Assembly (NCBI RefSeq): GCF_000176155.1
Contig: NZ_ACZO01000007.1
Span: 744,001 to 808,000, forward strand
Reading direction: 5' to 3'
Source of the DNA: Vibrio metschnikovii CIP 69.14
GTDB taxonomy: Bacteria > Pseudomonadota > Gammaproteobacteria > Enterobacterales > Vibrionaceae
DNA length: 64,000 nt
In this document: positions 56,274-63,965 of the stretch, piece by piece
How the letters are laid out: the number at the start of each line of letters is the position of its first letter
Position numbering within the stretch: the stretch's first letter is position 1
Made by a program: the position numbers and the translations under genes
Notes under the pieces: generated by a model
Seen by the model: only the letters and a program-made list of their open reading frames with translations
The model's database searches: none
Told to the model about the DNA's origin: nothing

Positions 56274-56936
56274 GCTTTCAGATGTACGCGAAAATCTGAG
56301 TATGTGACCTTTAAATTTTTGCTCTAAATAATCGGTATTGTCTGGTCTTATGTGATCACTCGTAAATCCATATTCACTCATTTTCGAGCTAAGTTTGTTT
56401 TTCCGACCTCGGTCTGGGTCAACAATAATAATATCGCATGTTGGATTAGCATGAGTTTGAATGAACTGAGCCAACAATGAGATGTGTTGGTCTTCATATA
56501 AAAGGTCGCTACCAATGATTAAATCAAAAAGGCCGAGTTGACTGTTCGCATCTGCCCAGTCGACACGTTCGAAAGCAATTTTTTTCCGATTATTCAGTTG
56601 AGTGTTTCTGTCTAGGAATGTCTCAACTTCAGGGTGATAATCCGTGGCGGTGATGTTTGCCATTTGCTCATTCAGAAGTAGGCTTGATAATCCAATGCCA
56701 CAACCGACTTCAAGAATTCGTTTGTTATTGGTATCTAAGTTAAGAACATGGTGTGCTAGAACTAAGCTGGATGGCCAAACCACCCCGAAAATTGGCCATG
56801 AAGCAGAAGAGATACCTAAGTTTTGTGCCGTATTTTTAGGGTCGCTAAACTGTTGTTTATCACGTAAAGTGCATAGATGTATATCATTGTTTCCAATGAC
56901 AATAGTTTGGTAACGAATGCGAAGTGTAGTTGTCAT
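56268..56936 (-). CDS. Cassette 4: METTL-like methyltransferase, reverse orientation (copy 2)
   Basis: 222 residues, differing from copy 1 at only two residues (F5 to L; K to Q in the DYLEKKFK segment). The cassette has the same length (896 bp), the same borders and the same stop codon formed by the attC TTA. It is therefore a duplicated cassette, not an independent capture of a homologue. Motifs and likely role are as in copy 1. Confidence 0.88.
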   Translation of the reverse strand: MTTTLRIRYQTIVIGNNDIHLCTLRDKQQFSDPKNTAQNLGISSASWPIFGVVWPSSLVLAHHVLNLDTNNKRILEVGCGIGLSSLLLNEQMANITATDYHPEVETFLDRNTQLNNRKKIAFERVDWADANSQLGLFDLIIGSDLLYEDQHISLLAQFIQTHANPTCDIIIVDPDRGRKNKLSSKMSEYGFTSDHIRPDNTDYLEQKFKGHILRFSRTSESI

Positions 56937-57042
56937 AATGGTTCTTGGTTAGGTAGTAAAGCTAAGCCAAATACTAATAATCCATAGATGACGAAACAAA
57001 AAGTGTGATAAAGGTTAAAGCAATTTGAGTTTAGTGCAAGGC

Positions 57043-57169
57043 ATTTAACAAAGCGTTCAAGAGGGATTCGCAACGCGTAGCATTTTCATTATGCGTTGAT
57101 TGTATTAGTTTTTAGTGCAATGCGTTGAGTTGGTAGTTGCGTTACTCACCCCTTAACGCGGCGTTATAT
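57043..57169 (+). repeat. attC site 4
   Basis: R'' ATTTAAC at 57043, R' GTTATAT at 57163. Subfamily A. Confidence 0.92.
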
Positions 57170-57201
57170 GCCTTAGGCAAGTATCGGAGAAATAATAATT
57201 T

Positions 57202-57906
57202 ATGCATTCTATAATTTATATCATGAGGCATATTGATGTTGGTGGTCATATCGATATTCCGTATAAAAAAGTAGGTATTACGGGTTCGGGAAACGCAACA
57301 TTATCCTCACGTTTACAGCAAATTAGTAATACTAAATCACCTATAAAAGCACAATGTGTAGCTGCTTGGGAGCATAGTGATGCTCGTGCTGTTGAACTGG
57401 CACTCCATGCCTTCATGGAGGAGAGCCGTGTAGAGGGTGAGTGGTTTCTAGATAAAGAAGATACGCTAGTTGAAAGGATGCAACCAATAATGTCATTGAT
57501 TGGTGCAACTCCTATTGAAATTGAAAAAAGCGAAGATTCGTATACACAAAATGTAATCAAGAAAGAGGTTGAAGCGAAACAAAAATCAGATCACATCTTA
57601 TTAGGTGAAGTTTCAGATCTATTAGATACGCCACTTCGATCAAGTTCTAGAAACTCAGGACCAACGTTTTTTAGTGCTAATAAAGAATTAACATATTATG
57701 TAAATGCTCGAAAATCAGGGAAGCATCATTTATCTATTGGCCGAAGTAAAGGTTTCTTTGAGGAAATAAAAAATTTCTTAGAGCATCATGGTTATGACGT
57801 AGAACAGAGTCATAAAGGGCATGCTAAGATTCTTGGCATTGAAATTCCGGTTATCGCGGAAATTATTAATTTAATTGAAAAAGACTTTCGTGAATCAGGC
57901 ATATAA
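57202..57906 (+). CDS. Cassette 5: T5orf172/GIY-YIG-like protein
   Basis: 234 residues from ATG 57202 (CGGAGA about 11 nt upstream). The N-terminal half fits T5orf172, a GIY-YIG-related nuclease fold: YKKVGITGSGNATLSSRLQQ, an Arg in the helix, AVELALHAFMEESRVEGEWF with the Glu pair. The C-terminal part (residues about 155-234, LTYYVNARKSGKHHLSIGRS) is a separate domain I do not recognise. It may be a DNA-damaging or defence nuclease; the catalytic Tyr pair is incomplete, so activity is uncertain. Confidence 0.78.
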   Translation: MHSIIYIMRHIDVGGHIDIPYKKVGITGSGNATLSSRLQQISNTKSPIKAQCVAAWEHSDARAVELALHAFMEESRVEGEWFLDKEDTLVERMQPIMSLIGATPIEIEKSEDSYTQNVIKKEVEAKQKSDHILLGEVSDLLDTPLRSSSRNSGPTFFSANKELTYYVNARKSGKHHLSIGRSKGFFEEIKNFLEHHGYDVEQSHKGHAKILGIEIPVIAEIINLIEKDFRESGI

Positions 57907-58027
57907 CAAAGCGTTTAAGAGGGATTCGCAACGCGTAGCATTTTCATTATGCGTTGAATTTATTAGTTTTTAGTGCAATGCGGTGAGTTGGCAGTTGCGT
58001 TACTCACCCCTTAACGCGGCGTTATAT
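57901..58027 (+). repeat. attC site 5
   Basis: R'' ATATAAC at 57901, R' GTTATAT at 58021. Subfamily A. Confidence 0.92.
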
Positions 58028-58366
58028 TTCTCTTAAATTCAACGTGTTACAAATTTAAAAGTTAAGTGGTAATGTGGGATCTTTACTGATTGATGATTTC
58101 TTGTGATGGATAGCTTTTGGTTTGATCAAGCATATCAATGACTAACAAACATTATCGTTTAATCGCATTTGGCAGCTATTTTAATTTGGTTTGCATTAAT
58201 TGCTTATTAATCTGATATTTATCATTAGAATCAATGGGTAAGCTTGAGTCGATTTAAGGATTAACTGTTTTTTGTATCAAAAGTTAGCTCATTTTAGATT
58301 AATCGTTTGATATTATTTGCTATTTTCAAAGGTTGTTTGGTGTTTCAGTAGCTATCTGGAACTGAA
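58028..58366. other. Cassette 6: ORF-less cassette
   Basis: The cassette spans 58022-58485 and its borders are intact (TTATATTTC...GAAATATAAC), but I find no ORF of useful length on either strand in this 339-bp body. It is AT-rich. It may carry a promoter or an RNA gene, or be a decayed cassette. Confidence 0.7.
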
Positions 58367-58491
58367 ATATAACAAACAATTCAAGCAGACCCTCAACGCG
58401 TGGCATTTGTGTTGTGCGTTGAGTTTGGTGATTACGGTGTTATGCGGGAAGTTGGTAGTAGCGTTTCGGGCTACTTAATTGGGCGTTAGTT
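58367..58491 (+). repeat. attC site 6 (divergent)
   Basis: R'' ATATAAC at 58367, R' GTTAGTT at 58485. The most divergent site: AGCAGACCCTCAACGCG on the left and GTTTCGGGCTACTTAATTGG on the right, paired with each other. Confidence 0.88.
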
Positions 58492-58531
58492 TTTTCAGGT
58501 CAAATCAATACAAACGTAGTTGGTCGATAAA

Positions 58532-59302
58532 ATGAAAAATAAAAATGGGTATGTAAGTGTTAGTGGCTCCGAGATTTATTACGAGCTTTCAGGTAATCAT
58601 GATGGCAAGCCCTTATTGATGCTTCATGGCGGTCTTGGTTCATTGAATGAGTTAAGTTCAATTCATAAATATGTTGCTGCTGACTATCAATTGATAAGTA
58701 TAGATTTCCGTGGTCACGGGAAGTCCCTTTTAGGTGAACGTCCACTTAATTACATGCAATATCAGCAAGACGTTCAGCATGTTCTGAGCTATTTGGGTAT
58801 CGATAAATATTCAATTTTTGGTTTTAGTGACGGTGGTATCGTAGGTTATCGGTTAGCAATACAAGAGCCGGAAAAGGTATCTTGTTTGGTGACACTTGGC
58901 TCGCAGTGGCGATTAGAGGCAGATGATCCATCGGTTGAATTACTAAGTGGTTTGACGGCTGAATTTTGGTCATCAAGGTTTGCCGATGATGTTGCTTTAT
59001 ATGAGGCGTCAAATCCTAAACCGGATTTCCCTAAACTCGTAGACGCTGTGAAAGCCGTCTGGCTTGATACAACAGAATCTGGTTATCCACATAAATTAGT
59101 TGAAAAAATTGGTTGCCCGACATTAGTAATGCGAGGTGATAATGACTTCTTGTTTTCGTTGGATGAGGCTGCGGCTTTAAAGTCGAAAATTACAGGTTGT
59201 AGTTTTGCCAATATCCCATTGACAGGACATTCCTCGCATCAAGAATCTCCGGAATTGGTTGGTAAAATGTTAGAGCAGTTCTTGTCGCAGCACAAAAACT
59301 AA
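58532..59302 (+). CDS. Cassette 7: alpha/beta hydrolase
   Basis: 256 residues from ATG 58532; a TTG four codons upstream is a weaker start. Alpha/beta-hydrolase fold: oxyanion loop LLMLHGGLGSLNE, nucleophile elbow IFGFSDGGIVGYR (Ser), acid in VMRGDNDFLF and His in LTGHSSHQESPE. It resembles small esterases/lactonases; the substrate is unknown. The stop overlaps the start of attC 7. Confidence 0.87.
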   Translation: MKNKNGYVSVSGSEIYYELSGNHDGKPLLMLHGGLGSLNELSSIHKYVAADYQLISIDFRGHGKSLLGERPLNYMQYQQDVQHVLSYLGIDKYSIFGFSDGGIVGYRLAIQEPEKVSCLVTLGSQWRLEADDPSVELLSGLTAEFWSSRFADDVALYEASNPKPDFPKLVDAVKAVWLDTTESGYPHKLVEKIGCPTLVMRGDNDFLFSLDEAAALKSKITGCSFANIPLTGHSSHQESPELVGKMLEQFLSQHKN

Positions 59303-59422
59303 CAAACGCTTCAAGAGGGACTTCCAACGCGTGGCATTTTCATTATGCGTTGATTTTGGTGGTTACGGTGTTATGCGGAAAGTTGGTAGTAGCGTTGTCA
59401 GCCCCTTAAGCGGGCGTTAGGC
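59297..59422 (+). repeat. attC site 7
   Basis: R'' AACTAAC at 59297, R' GTTAGGC at 59416. Subfamily B, close to the V. cholerae VCR (GAGGGACTTCCAACGCG; CAGCCCCTTAAGCGGGC). Confidence 0.93.
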
Positions 59423-59443
59423 GTCATTTGAGATCGAGGTAAC

Positions 59444-59917
59444 ATGTTAATTATTGAGAAATATAATAAAAGTCGTGATGATGAAGTTGAAAAATTACGA
59501 GTAAAACCCGAACAAATTCAGTTCACAGTCGATAAGCTTGGTGAATTCATCTTATCTTTAAAAGAAGATGAACATCCTCATTTGATCATCGAAAATGATC
59601 AAGTTGTTGGTTTTTTCGTCTTAGATCTGTCTTATTCTGACGCTTATAGTTTTAGTGATCCAAAAGCGCTAGGCGTTCGAGCTTTGCTGATTGATCATAA
59701 TCATCAAGGTTTAGGTATTGCGAGTAGAGCAATGAATTTGTTACCAAGCTATGTTGCTTCAACCTATCCAGAGTTTGAACGGTTACAATTGACGGTAAAT
59801 TGCCGTAATAAAGCCGCGTACAATTGTTATCTTAAATGTGGTTTTGAAGACACAGGAAATTTATATTTAGGTGGTCCAGTTGGTCCTCAACATATAATGC
59901 AGAGAACCGCCGCCTAA
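59444..59917 (+). CDS. Cassette 8: GNAT-family N-acetyltransferase
   Basis: 157 residues from ATG 59444 (GAGGT upstream). The GNAT motif A is ALLIDHNHQGLGIASRAMNL (Q-x-x-G-x-A type pyrophosphate loop), followed by LTVNCRNKAAYNCYLKCGFE (motif B). The substrate is unknown; relatives include antibiotic and small-molecule acetyltransferases. The stop codon TAA is part of the attC core GCCTAAC. Confidence 0.88.
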   Translation: MLIIEKYNKSRDDEVEKLRVKPEQIQFTVDKLGEFILSLKEDEHPHLIIENDQVVGFFVLDLSYSDAYSFSDPKALGVRALLIDHNHQGLGIASRAMNLLPSYVASTYPEFERLQLTVNCRNKAAYNCYLKCGFEDTGNLYLGGPVGPQHIMQRTAA

Positions 59918-60038
59918 CAAGGCGTTAAAGAGGGATTCGCAACGCGCAGCATTTTCGTTATGCATTGATTTTATTGGTTTTTAGTGCAATGCGGTAAGTT
60001 AGTCGTTGCGTTGCTCACCCCTTAACGCGGCGTTATGC
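59912..60038 (+). repeat. attC site 8
   Basis: R'' GCCTAAC at 59912, R' GTTATGC at 60032. Subfamily A. Confidence 0.92.
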
Positions 60039-60414
60039 TTTATTGAGCCTCAGCAAAATCAATATATAAATTTTAATGGGAAAACTCAGTCTGATTTAGA
60101 AATTTTCCTATTCTAATTCATTGATATTATGAGTTTATTGTTCTTTTTTGTGGCTATTGAAAGTTGAACGATAGTTGTGCTTTTTCGGTAACTTTGCCCT
60201 GATAAATTGTGCACGCAAAAGATTCAACTGTTGCTGAAAGGTCTCTTTCTTTGGTGTTGCTGGTTCATTGATTCCGCAGGCTAATTCGCTTCAACTTGTT
60301 TGGGATCTTATCGACAACAATGATTGCTGAAAGTAGGCTGGTTTGCCATTTTGAGTTAAACTTCTGAGAACAAATGAATTTTGTAAAAGTTCAATGTAAT
60401 CAATGAATAATAAA
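60039..60414. other. Cassette 9: ORF-less cassette, short form
   Basis: The cassette spans 60033-60534 (502 bp) with intact borders TTATGC...GCATAAC. No ORF of useful length. The body begins TTTATTGAGCCTCAGCAAAA and is nearly the same as cassette 13, which is 187 bp longer. It includes the block CTGATAAATTGTGCACGCAA to CTTGTTTGGGATCTTATCG (about 60197-60308) that is doubled in cassette 13. Confidence 0.75.
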
Positions 60415-60540
60415 GCATAACAAACGCTTCAAGAGGGACTTCCAACGCGCGGCATTTTTATTATGCGTTGATTTTGGTGGTTACGGTGTTATGCGGAAAC
60501 TTGGTAGTAGCGTTGTCAGCCCCTTAAGCGGGCGTTATAC
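60415..60540 (+). repeat. attC site 9
   Basis: R'' GCATAAC at 60415, R' GTTATAC at 60534. Subfamily B. Confidence 0.92.
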
Positions 60541-60554
60541 AAACGGAGGTAGCT

Positions 60555-61115
60555 TTGAATCTAGATGACTTGAGACTTGATGAAACGTTGCCACTTCAAA
60601 GAGAACTGATTAAGTCTGTCCTATCTTCATTTATGCATGAGGAAAATGTGGTTGCAGGTGTTTTACTTGGTTCACTTGCTGCTGGTACTGGCGATAGAAT
60701 TTCCGATGCGGATGTTCTTATCTTTACTCAAAACAACTTTCATAATGGCTCTAATCGCTGCTTTCAGAAATTCGAGTTGGGAAAAGAGATTTTCTATTGT
60801 TTAAGTGGCGCTCACAACGAAAATGCTTGTTTCAGAAAGTACATTTTTGGTGACCTGACAAGTGCTGAAATTCATTGCCTAGATTTAAGTGAGCCTTTCG
60901 AGATATCAAAACCATTTAAAGTGCTGTTTGATAAAATAGGAATGGTTGAAAGCCGATTAACTGACATTCCTGCACCGAAGCACGAAGATTTCCCAACTTA
61001 TGTTCATGGTGACAAAGGTTTGGTTTGGGAGCTTTTCGATTGCATCAAGTGGCTAAGTCGAGATAACAATCAACTGGCTAAAAACTATTTAAAAAAGCTA
61101 TCAGAAAAACTGTGA
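60555..61115 (+). CDS. Cassette 10: nucleotidyltransferase-fold protein
   Basis: 186 residues starting at TTG 60555, supported by a strong CGGAGGT site 6 nt upstream. The polymerase-beta-like signature GVLLGSLAAGTGDRISDADV (GS...DxD) gives the metal-binding Asp pair. The remainder (EIHCLDLSEPFEISKPFKVL, then ELFDCIKWLSRDNNQLAKNY) resembles small antibiotic nucleotidyltransferases in layout, but I cannot assign a substrate or claim resistance. Confidence 0.83.
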   Translation: MNLDDLRLDETLPLQRELIKSVLSSFMHEENVVAGVLLGSLAAGTGDRISDADVLIFTQNNFHNGSNRCFQKFELGKEIFYCLSGAHNENACFRKYIFGDLTSAEIHCLDLSEPFEISKPFKVLFDKIGMVESRLTDIPAPKHEDFPTYVHGDKGLVWELFDCIKWLSRDNNQLAKNYLKKLSEKL

Positions 61116-61121
61116 ATGTTT

Positions 61122-61248
61122 GTATAACAAAGCGTTCAAGAGGGATTCGCAACGCGTGGCATTTTCGTTATGCTTTGATTTTATTGGTTTTTAGTGTGAT
61201 GCGGTGAGTTGGTCGCTGCGTTGCTCACCCCTTAACGCGGCGTTAACT
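61122..61248 (+). repeat. attC site 10
   Basis: R'' GTATAAC at 61122, R' GTTAACT at 61242. Subfamily A. Confidence 0.92.
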
Positions 61249-61392
61249 GGCAATGAAATTACCCATCTTTTTTCGTTGAATTTTAAGTTATTGATTTATA
61301 TTAATAATAAATCGAGTGAAAAATAAAAGGTTATTTTGAGAAATTTGATGTAATTACCATTATTAACAATAGGTTACTGCTAAAGTTTCATA
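61249..61392 (+). promoter_or_regulatory. Leader of the cassette-borne I-F array
   Basis: 144 bp of very AT-rich sequence between the cassette border and repeat 1. It has a match to the IHF consensus, TAAGTTATTGATT (61284-61296), about 100 bp before the first repeat. I-F adaptation uses IHF to bend the leader, so the match is suggestive, although AT-rich DNA gives such matches by chance. Confidence 0.6.
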
Positions 61393-61780
61393 GTTCACTG
61401 CCGCATAGGCAGCTTAGAAATTCGTTGCTGGCGCTGGCGTAACAATCATCGGGTTCACTGCCGCATAGGCAGCTTAGAAAAGTTGTGCGTTCAGCGAACC
61501 CCGTATAGTAATGTTCACTGCCGCATAGGCAGCTTAGAAAAGTCATACCAAAGGGTAAGGACCCGAACGTTTGTTCACTGCCGCATAGGCAGCTTAGAAA
61601 AATAGACATTGGATTGACGAGAACCAAACGTCGTTCACTGCCGCATAGGCAGCTTAGAAAGCGCAGCCAAAAACGCAAAACACTCGCCAAGGGTTCACTG
61701 CCGCACAGGCAGCTTAGAAACAAACTCGCTCTAATCCAAATCAAGCAACCAGTTTACTGCCGTATAGGCAGCTTAAGAAA
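61393..61780 (+). CRISPR. Cassette 11: orphan type I-F CRISPR array, 7 repeats / 6 spacers
   Basis: 28-nt repeats beginning GTTCACTGCCGCATAGG and ending GCAGCTTAGAAA, the I-F1 (Csy4/Cas6f) type with the CTGCC...GGCAG hairpin. Starts: 61393, 61453, 61513, 61573, 61633, 61693 (one change) and 61752 (degenerate, GTTTACTGCC... with an extra base, the leader-distal end). Spacers are 32 nt, the last 31. No cas gene is in the cassette or window. The whole unit is an integron cassette (61243-61929) with matched ends TTAACTGGC and GCCAGTTAAC. It differs from I-F3 CAST repeats. Confidence 0.96.
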
Positions 61781-61808
61781 TTGGTAATTTTGGCATTTGG
61801 GATCGGCC

Positions 61809-61935
61809 AGTTAACAAAGCGTTAAAGAGGGATTCGCAACGCGTAGCATTTTCGTTATGCTTTGATTTTATTAGTTTTCAGTGTAATGCGGTGAGTTGGT
61901 AGTTGCGTTGCTCACCCCTTAACGCGGCGTTATGC
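61809..61935 (+). repeat. attC site 11
   Basis: R'' AGTTAAC at 61809, R' GTTATGC at 61929. Subfamily A. It closes the CRISPR cassette. Confidence 0.92.
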
Positions 61936-61948
61936 AGTTGGAGAGTGT

Positions 61949-62785
61949 ATGAAGTTGGTCGAAAGTCTTGAAGAGCTTCAAGCAAATATTTCTGAACTTG
62001 AAAGAATCAGAACTTCTGGTTCAAAGTCAGAGAGGGAAGAGTTCTTATCTTTAATAAAAAAAGGCACTTGCTTTGTGCCCTATATTTTTGCCGGTTCATT
62101 GTATTTTGCTCCTTCACGCTTCGTAGGATATATAGACAATTCTTTAGAAAAACATAAGAAAAACAGTAATAAAGATGGGCGGGTAACGAATAAAGCCATA
62201 GATCAAGTACTAGATACGGTAGCGTCGAGTAATTCTAGTCTTGAAAGTGCTTATGTTTCATACTGTAGCTCACTAGGCTTTATCGCAAATGAAAAAGGTA
62301 GCTTTGGAGCCGCTCGAAAGTACTGGCGAACAACAGATGTTGATGAGTTTTTGGATAGTATTATCGAGAATGAAATAAACAAAGATCCATCTCTTACTAA
62401 CACTGAGAGAGAGCAATTAATAAAGTCAAGAATTGGGCAAGGAAAGTTTAGAGAGTCATTAATTAAGTATTGGAAGAAGTGCAGTATTACTGGTTGTGGG
62501 AAAGTCGACATTTTAAGAGCCTCTCACATCAAACCGTGGAAAGATAGCAATCACAATGAACGACTCGATGTTTTCAATGGCTTGCTTTTAACCCCAAACC
62601 TAGATGCGCTATTTGACAAAGGGCTGATTTCGTTCGATAAATTTGGGGGGATAATTGTTTCCAAAGATCTTACGAAAGTTGATTTAAATGCACTTGGTAT
62701 ATCTAAGTCTATCAAAATTGATTTAGCTCAGGAGCACGAAAAATATATGTCATGGCATCGTGAAAATATCTACTGTAGTGGCTAA
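61949..62785 (+). CDS. Cassette 12: HNH endonuclease-domain protein
   Basis: 278 residues from ATG 61949 (GGAGAG upstream). The N-terminal 150 residues are helical with no known domain. The C-terminal HNH_2 domain reads CSITGCGKVDILRASHIKPW, then ERLDVFNGLLLTPNLDALFD, with the catalytic His in ASHIKPW and Asn in NGLLLTPNLD. Proteins with this layout are often restriction-like defence nucleases; the function here is inferred. It lies right after the CRISPR cassette. Confidence 0.87.
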   Translation: MKLVESLEELQANISELERIRTSGSKSEREEFLSLIKKGTCFVPYIFAGSLYFAPSRFVGYIDNSLEKHKKNSNKDGRVTNKAIDQVLDTVASSNSSLESAYVSYCSSLGFIANEKGSFGAARKYWRTTDVDEFLDSIIENEINKDPSLTNTEREQLIKSRIGQGKFRESLIKYWKKCSITGCGKVDILRASHIKPWKDSNHNERLDVFNGLLLTPNLDALFDKGLISFDKFGGIIVSKDLTKVDLNALGISKSIKIDLAQEHEKYMSWHRENIYCSG

Positions 62786-62791
62786 AAAACT

Positions 62792-62917
62792 GCATAACAA
62801 ACGCTTCAAGAGGGACTTCCAACGCGTGGCATTTTTATTGTGCGTTGATTTTGGTGGTTTCAGTGTTATGCGGAAACTTGGTAGTCGCGTTGTCAGCCCC
62901 TTAAGCGGGCGTTATGC
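62792..62917 (+). repeat. attC site 12
   Basis: R'' GCATAAC at 62792, R' GTTATGC at 62911. Subfamily B. Confidence 0.92.
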
Positions 62918-63480
62918 TTTATTGAGCCTCAGCAAAATCAATATATAAATTTTAATGGGAAAACTTAGTCTGATTTAGAAGTTTTCGTATTCTAAATTAT
63001 TGATATTAGAGTTTATTTTTCTTTTTGGCGGCTGTTGAAAGTTGAACGATGCTTGTGTGTTTTTGTCGGGTTTTGCTCTGATAAATTGTGTATGTAAAAG
63101 ATTCAATTGTCGCTGAAAGGTCTCTTTCTTTGGTGTTGCTTGCTCATTGATTCCACCGGCTATTTCGCTTCAGCATGTTTGGGATCTCATGAATATCTTA
63201 CTTGCTGACAGTGTTTGGTTAGCGCAAGTTTATCGGTGGTTATGCGCTTTTTTCCGACTCTGCTCTGATAAATTGTGTACGCAAAAGGTTCGATTGTTGC
63301 TGAAAGGTCTCTTCCTTTGGTGTTGTTTGCTCATTGATTCCACAGGCTAATTCGCTTCAACTTGTTTGGGATCTTATCGGTAACAATGCTTGCTGAAAGT
63401 AGGCAAGTTTATCATTTTGAGTTAAAGTGGTCTTAACCAATAATCGTTGAAAAAGTTCAATATAATCAATAAGTAATAAA
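62918..63480. other. Cassette 13: ORF-less cassette with internal tandem duplication
   Basis: The cassette spans 62912-63600 (689 bp), borders TTATGC...GCATAAC. It repeats cassette 9 but holds two copies of the central block, starting at 63075 and 63262 (period 187 bp: CTGATAAATTGTGTATG..., CTGATAAATTGTGTACG...). The size difference to cassette 9 is exactly 187 bp. A 67-codon frame at 63147 has no ribosome site and is not conserved in cassette 9. Confidence 0.75.
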
Positions 63481-63606
63481 GCATAACAAACACTTCAAGA
63501 GGGACTTCCAACGCGCAGCATTTTCATTATGCGTTGGCTTAAGTGATTACGGTGTTGTGCAGAAACTTGGTAGTCGCGTTGTCAGCCCCTTAAGTGGGCG
63601 TTAGTT
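63481..63606 (+). repeat. attC site 13
   Basis: R'' GCATAAC at 63481, R' GTTAGTT at 63600. Subfamily B. Confidence 0.92.
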
Positions 63607-63641
63607 GGCAGTGATACTATGTATGATGAAAGTGAATTGAA

Positions 63642-63965
63642 ATGAGTGAAGATATCGGGAATTTTATATCGCTAATCAACTCGATCGTAGCGTTGATTAT
63701 ATCTGTGATAGCTCTTATTTACACAGTTAGAACTTACCTTCTAAAATCAGGTTCAAGTGTTCGTGGTTCGTATGGTATTAGTTCCAGTATCTTTTGCGAA
63801 GATAAATATGTTTCTAGTGTTACATTAGAAAACCTGAAAGATCGTTCTACGGTAATTTTTAGTATTTACCTAAAAATAGGGCATAACTATTTTCTAGAAA
63901 TAGAAAATTTCGAAAGCTACCCCATTAATTTTAAAGCCCTTCGAAGTTTATCGAAAAAAATATGA
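63642..63965 (+). CDS. Cassette 14: membrane-anchored hypothetical protein, possibly frameshifted, runs to window end
   Basis: From ATG 63642 the frame encodes 107 residues: a single N-terminal membrane helix (FISLINSIVALIISVIALIY) and a soluble part (VRGSYGISSSIFCEDKYVSS, VTLENLKDRSTVIFSIYLKI). It ends at TGA 63963-63965 just after a run of seven A (63954-63960). Leaving out one A continues the frame as KKYDPIDLYSVNMKR to the window end, which looks protein-like, so a homopolymer frameshift (real, slippage or sequencing) is likely. No family recognised. The terminal attC is outside the window. Confidence 0.65.
   Translation: MSEDIGNFISLINSIVALIISVIALIYTVRTYLLKSGSSVRGSYGISSSIFCEDKYVSSVTLENLKDRSTVIFSIYLKIGHNYFLEIENFESYPINFKALRSLSKKI

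Noticed and set aside
61388..61744. 118-codon minus-strand frame made of FLSCLCGSE repeats
   Set aside because: It is the translated I-F repeat, not a repeat protein.
61393..61780. CRISPR-associated transposon (I-F3 CAST) guide array
   Set aside because: Repeats are I-F1-like (GTTCACTGCC...CTTAGAAA), there are no tnsABC/tniQ or Tn7-like ends, and the borders are integron attC sites.
63147..63350. 67-codon frame in cassette 13
   Set aside because: No ribosome site, begins inside the duplicated block, and the same block in cassette 9 has an early stop.
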